Positions 61,853 through 64,000 of a DNA stretch of 64,000 bases are shown here, one piece after another. The stretch is from Kurthia populi (GTDB lineage: Bacteria; Bacillota; Bacilli; Bacillales_A; Planococcaceae). Made by a program: the position numbers and the translations under genes. Location of the stretch: NCBI RefSeq assembly GCF_042686175.1, contig NZ_JBHUOR010000018.1, forward strand, positions 1 through 64,000, in the 5' to 3' direction. Position 1 is the stretch's first letter. Every line of letters starts with the position of its first letter. Under the pieces are notes generated by a model. It ran no database searches. It was given only the letters and a program-made list of their open reading frames with translations, and was not told the DNA's origin.

Positions 61853-62524
61853 TTAGTCGCTTAACATGTTTGCCCTGAACAGCAATTGTGAGTAGTGCAC
61901 AGGTAACTCTCCTTGTCGAAGCGGCCATAAATGATTGCGTGCTTGCTCACGCATGAGAAAATNGCCCTCTTTGACTTTTGAGCGAGCACGTTGAATATAT
62001 GATTGAACAGTACCTTTGCTTACTTTTAATTCATCTGCGATTTGTTGAAAACTTTTTTGTTCAACCGTATGAGCAATGTAACAAAGTCTCTCACGATGAC
62101 TCCACATGCTATAAATTTTCGCCAGCTGTTTCTTTTCAGCGCTCGTCATGTGCAGCTCTTTTGTATTAATATCATACACTTGCTCTGCAATGTCTGGAAT
62201 CACATCAAGTGACTCAAAAAATTGTCGCTGGTACACAGCATGTTTATCCGCTCCACGTTTTAAATCAGGGTTACGGCCACTCTCCATCCAATCCATCGCG
62301 AATACCATTGAGTTCTCCATGCTGTTGAGCACCGTTTTTTTATCAAGGAGCGGCTTATAAAAAACAGGCTCGTCACTATCTTTTAATCGTTTATCTTGTG
62401 CGGCAGCTATTTTTTGTTGAGTGCGTAAATCATTTAAACTCTGATCGTACTCCTCTAACAACTTGTCTGCCCAGTTTTCTAATTCTTTACTTGTATATTC
62501 ACGTTCTTCCATCATCGTCATCAT
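61853..62524 (-). CDS. Sigma-70-like late regulator of the phage
   Basis: 223 residues, with GAGGTG before the ATG at 62524. The N-terminal part is helical. The C-terminal third is a sigma region 4-like HTH (ERLCYIAHTVEQKSFQQIADEL, KVSKGTVQSYIQRARSKV), as in PBSX Xpf/ArpU-type late activators. It probably switches on the late operon that starts at terS. An ambiguous base at 61963 leaves one codon undetermined. Confidence 0.72.
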   Translation of the reverse strand: MMTMMEEREYTSKELENWADKLLEEYDQSLNDLRTQQKIAAAQDKRLKDSDEPVFYKPLLDKKTVLNSMENSMVFAMDWMESGRNPDLKRGADKHAVYQRQFFESLDVIPDIAEQVYDINTKELHMTSAEKKQLAKIYSMWSHRERLCYIAHTVEQKSFQQIADELKVSKGTVQSYIQRARSKVKEGXFLMREQARNHLWPLRQGELPVHYSQLLFRANMLSD

Positions 62525-62539
62525 TACCACAGCACCTCT

Positions 62540-62743
62540 TTATTTTTGTTTGATTACACCTTTTTGTTTTGTATAGCGCGGGCGTCTGATACCCATGAGT
62601 TCCTCAATATCACGCTTTGATAAGTTTTCGTTACGCTTTTGCGGATTTTTGTTACAGTTTTCTGATTTTAGATAACGCTTTTCTGTGTTTGTATTACGTC
62701 GTAAAAGGTTGTGGCGTTTAATTTCGTCTTGTAGCGTACGCAT
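62540..62743 (-). CDS. Small basic phage protein
   Basis: 67 residues, very rich in Arg, Lys and Asn (DEIKRHNLLRRNTNTEKRY, SKRDIEELMGIRRPRYTKQ). AAGGAGTG lies before the ATG at 62743. SKRDIEELMG could be part of a DNA-binding helix. Function unknown. Confidence 0.6.
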   Translation of the reverse strand: MRTLQDEIKRHNLLRRNTNTEKRYLKSENCNKNPQKRNENLSKRDIEELMGIRRPRYTKQKGVIKQK

Positions 62744-62769
62744 TCGTTTCACTCCTTTTTCTGGCAAAT

Positions 62770-62830
62770 AAAAAAGGGAGCACCAAACAAACGTATAGCC
62801 AAAAGTGACTACTGCTTGTTTGATGCTCCC
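62770..62830 (-). terminator. Long-stem terminator in the early region
   Basis: GGGAGCACCAAACAA (62776-62790) pairs with TTGTTTGATGCTCCC (62816-62830) with one G-U pair around a 25-base loop; a T run follows on the minus strand. Confidence 0.8.
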
Positions 62831-62888
62831 TGGTTTTTCCTGGTAAGCTTCTTATTCAATTCAATTAAATTACTTATTTCACATCTTA

Positions 62889-63065
62889 CTACAATTTTTG
62901 TGTAAAATAAACGTTATTTTGCACTATTTTGCTGTTCTGCCATACAATTTCTTGTTTACCGAACCCTGTCGAAGGGGAATCTAATCTTGTAAGGCGGCCA
63001 TCGATTACAGCATATACAGCGTTTTCCTCGACTGTTTCAGTAATTGTGTGTTGTTCATTATTCAA
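62889..63065 (-). CDS. DUF3954-like small phage protein
   Basis: 58 residues from a TTG at 63065 behind GGGGAG. The pattern VEENAVYAVIDGRLTRLDSP, TGFGKQEIVWQNSKIV fits the DUF3954 phage family as I recall it. Function unknown. Confidence 0.6.
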   Translation of the reverse strand: MNNEQHTITETVEENAVYAVIDGRLTRLDSPSTGFGKQEIVWQNSKIVQNNVYFTQKL

Positions 63066-63090
63066 TATATGTAACTCCCCTTTTTCGTGG

Positions 63091-63169
63091 TATAATTGAT
63101 TCGTCTAAAATCGTATATACCTCGTAAGAGGAGTCAGGCGTTTGTAGTTGCTGCTACAGACGCTTTTTT
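63091..63169 (+). ncRNA. Candidate plus-strand small RNA
   Basis: An extended minus-10 (TGG then TATAAT, 63091-63096) is followed by a short transcript region ending in a strong hairpin, GCGTTTGTAG (63138-63147) with CTACAGACGC (63154-63163), and six T on the plus strand. No protein frame is present. The direction is opposite to all neighbouring phage genes. No good minus-35 box is seen, so expression is unproven. Confidence 0.4.
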
Positions 63170-63171
63170 AT

Positions 63172-63360
63172 TTATTTACTAGCATGTTGTGCATGTCGCA
63201 CATGTTTCATATAACGAAGCTGTTGCTCAACGTATGGATCATCTTCTTTACCGCCACTTGATGCCCAATCTGTTAAACGCTGCTGTACATCTTTTAAGAC
63301 CGGAAGCGGCATTTCAGAAATTAATTCCTCAATCTGCTGCATAACTGTAGTTGTTGCCAT
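63172..63360 (-). CDS. Small phage protein (DUF6877-like)
   Basis: 62 residues; of several possible starts the ATG at 63360 is best spaced from GGGGG. MPLPVLKDVQQRLTDWASSG, KEDDPYVEQQLRYMKHV matches a widespread phage family of unknown function. It overlaps the upstream gene by 32 bases. Confidence 0.65.
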   Translation of the reverse strand: MATTTVMQQIEELISEMPLPVLKDVQQRLTDWASSGGKEDDPYVEQQLRYMKHVRHAQHASK

Positions 63361-63760
63361 TATCATCACCCCCTAATGCCGTTGTGCCCTCTAACGCATC
63401 TTCAACGATTCGGTAAATCTCTTGCGACGTTAAAATGCCTATGTCGTCATAAATCTTTTCTAATGCAAGTTGGAAAGCGTCTGCTTTTTCGCCTTCTGAT
63501 TCGAGCGCTTTTGACGAAACTTTCAAGTGAAATTTGAGTGCGTTACGTTGTTCTTTCAACTCTTTATTCTTAGCATCTAATTCAGCGTACTCAGCGTATG
63601 AAACATCACGTACATTCATGAGTTTTTCGACTGTTTCGATAAGTGCTGGCACATCTTCCGTTGTGATACATTCAGCAAATTCATTTTTGTCCGCTTGGTT
63701 TTCAGCTTCTAGCCACCACTGATAACCTTTTTTAATCGTTTCTAGCTGTTCTTTATTCAT
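63329..63760 (-). CDS. Coiled-coil phage protein of unknown function
   Basis: 143 residues, with helical heptad-like sequence in the middle (AEYAELDAKNKELKEQRNAL). A start with AATGGAGG precedes the ATG at 63760. Composition resembles early phage Ead/Ea22-like proteins. Not assigned. Confidence 0.65.
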   Translation of the reverse strand: MNKEQLETIKKGYQWWLEAENQADKNEFAECITTEDVPALIETVEKLMNVRDVSYAEYAELDAKNKELKEQRNALKFHLKVSSKALESEGEKADAFQLALEKIYDDIGILTSQEIYRIVEDALEGTTALGGDDNGNNYSYAAD

Positions 63761-64000
63761 CTTAAAACCTCCATTTTTTGTAATGCATTAAATGTACCGC
63801 TCATATAAATCTCAGCTGCTCCAAGTGCAACAACTACCCAATACGGCCCATCAAGCATTTGTTCATACGCTCGTAAGTTGCTTTGCTCCACTCCCAAACG
63901 ATACGAGAGCGCTACGCCAAGCAATGCATTAAATGTATCGCTTTGTCCTGCAGCAAACTGCTCGTCCAGTAGCCAACTATCATATGCTGAAAGTGCCCCG
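63757..64000 (-). CDS. Partial phage gene at the right edge
   Basis: The minus frame enters from beyond the window and ends at a TGA overlapping the next start. The visible C-terminal 80 residues include DEQFAAGQSDTFNALLGVAL, DGPYWVVVALGAAEIY and MSGTFNALQKMEVLR. No family recognised; the N terminus is outside the window. Confidence 0.55.
   Translation of the reverse strand, partial: GALSAYDSWLLDEQFAAGQSDTFNALLGVALSYRLGVEQSNLRAYEQMLDGPYWVVVALGAAEIYMSGTFNALQKMEVLR

Larger units (their letters stand above)
33400..64000 (-). mobile_element. Contractile-tailed prophage, right end beyond the window
   Basis: A near-continuous minus-strand block with the full morphogenesis order: TerS, TerL, portal, minor head protein, scaffold, capsid, connectors, sheath, tube, chaperone, tape measure, LysM protein, hub, spike, baseplate J, host-recognition genes, holin and endolysin. 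The sheath and baseplate genes indicate a myovirus-like particle. Integrase, repressor and replication genes are expected to the right of 64,000. The left edge is approximate (33.4-33.6 kb). All morphogenesis genes seen are intact, so the prophage may be functional. Confidence 0.92.

Noticed and set aside
1..64000. CRISPR arrays, tRNA or rRNA genes
   Set aside because: No regularly spaced direct repeats and no tRNA or rRNA pattern were recognised on either strand by reading. A covariance scan was not possible.
33400..64000. Reading the tail locus as a phage-derived bacteriocin (tailocin) rather than a phage
   Set aside because: Terminase, portal, capsid and scaffold genes are all present and intact, so a DNA-packaging phage is the better explanation.

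Overview
The window reads as a chromosomal segment of a low-GC Gram-positive bacterium of the Bacillales. The protein types (AbrB, FloT, YkkC/YkkD-like, OpuC-type, SigV/RsiV-like and YwbE proteins) and the strong AGGAGG-type ribosome binding sites suggest the Lysinibacillus/Solibacillus (Planococcaceae) neighbourhood. That placement is an inference from the sequence alone.

Positions 1 to about 33,300 are host backbone. In order they hold: a stand-alone CoaB-like ligase followed by a beheaded DeoR-type regulator; a large lipoprotein; an Mga/AtxA-like regulator; an old-yellow-enzyme oxidoreductase; an alanine/glycine:cation symporter; a TetR plus paired SMR exporter operon; an M20 peptidase; a HAD phosphatase; a four-gene OpuC-type osmoprotectant ABC transporter; a MATE exporter; a nucleotidase; an envelope cluster (glycosyltransferase, DedA, polysaccharide deacetylase) next to a SigV/RsiV-like sigma/anti-sigma pair; Tag; YwbE; a secreted 5'-nucleotidase; an alpha/beta hydrolase; FloT; a C69 dipeptidase; an HrtBA-like ABC exporter; and AbrB. 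Several genes are truncated (DeoR, a DinB-like gene, a KstD-like flavoprotein). Four copies of a 125-140 bp imperfectly palindromic element lie between host genes.

From about 33,400-33,600 to the right edge (64,000) there is a prophage, cut by the window edge and read almost entirely on the minus strand. From right to left: small early genes, a sigma-like late regulator, RusA, TerS/TerL, portal, minor head protein, scaffold, capsid, connector genes, sheath, tube, tail chaperone, tape measure, LysM protein, baseplate genes, host-recognition genes, a lysis cassette (membrane coiled-coil protein, holin, amidase), then two accessory genes near the left edge: a HEPN-domain protein and a lipoprotein. 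Sheath, tube and baseplate-J proteins indicate a contractile-tailed (myovirus-like) phage.

The standout is a complete diversity-generating retroelement (DGR) in the host-recognition part of the tail module, 38,009-41,545. On the minus strand the order is: Avd-like accessory gene, 106-bp template repeat (TR), reverse transcriptase with a GNQSSQ motif and YMDD box, and a 594-residue target protein whose variable repeat (VR) aligns to the TR without gaps. TR and VR differ at 12 positions, and all 12 are adenines in the coding-strand TR. In the TR 12 codons are AAC; ten of these are changed in the VR. The VR lies inside the target (residues 218-253) and is followed by about 340 residues of Ig/cadherin-like and other sequence, and the target gene overlaps the end of the RT gene. 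This predicts a phage that diversifies its receptor-binding tip.
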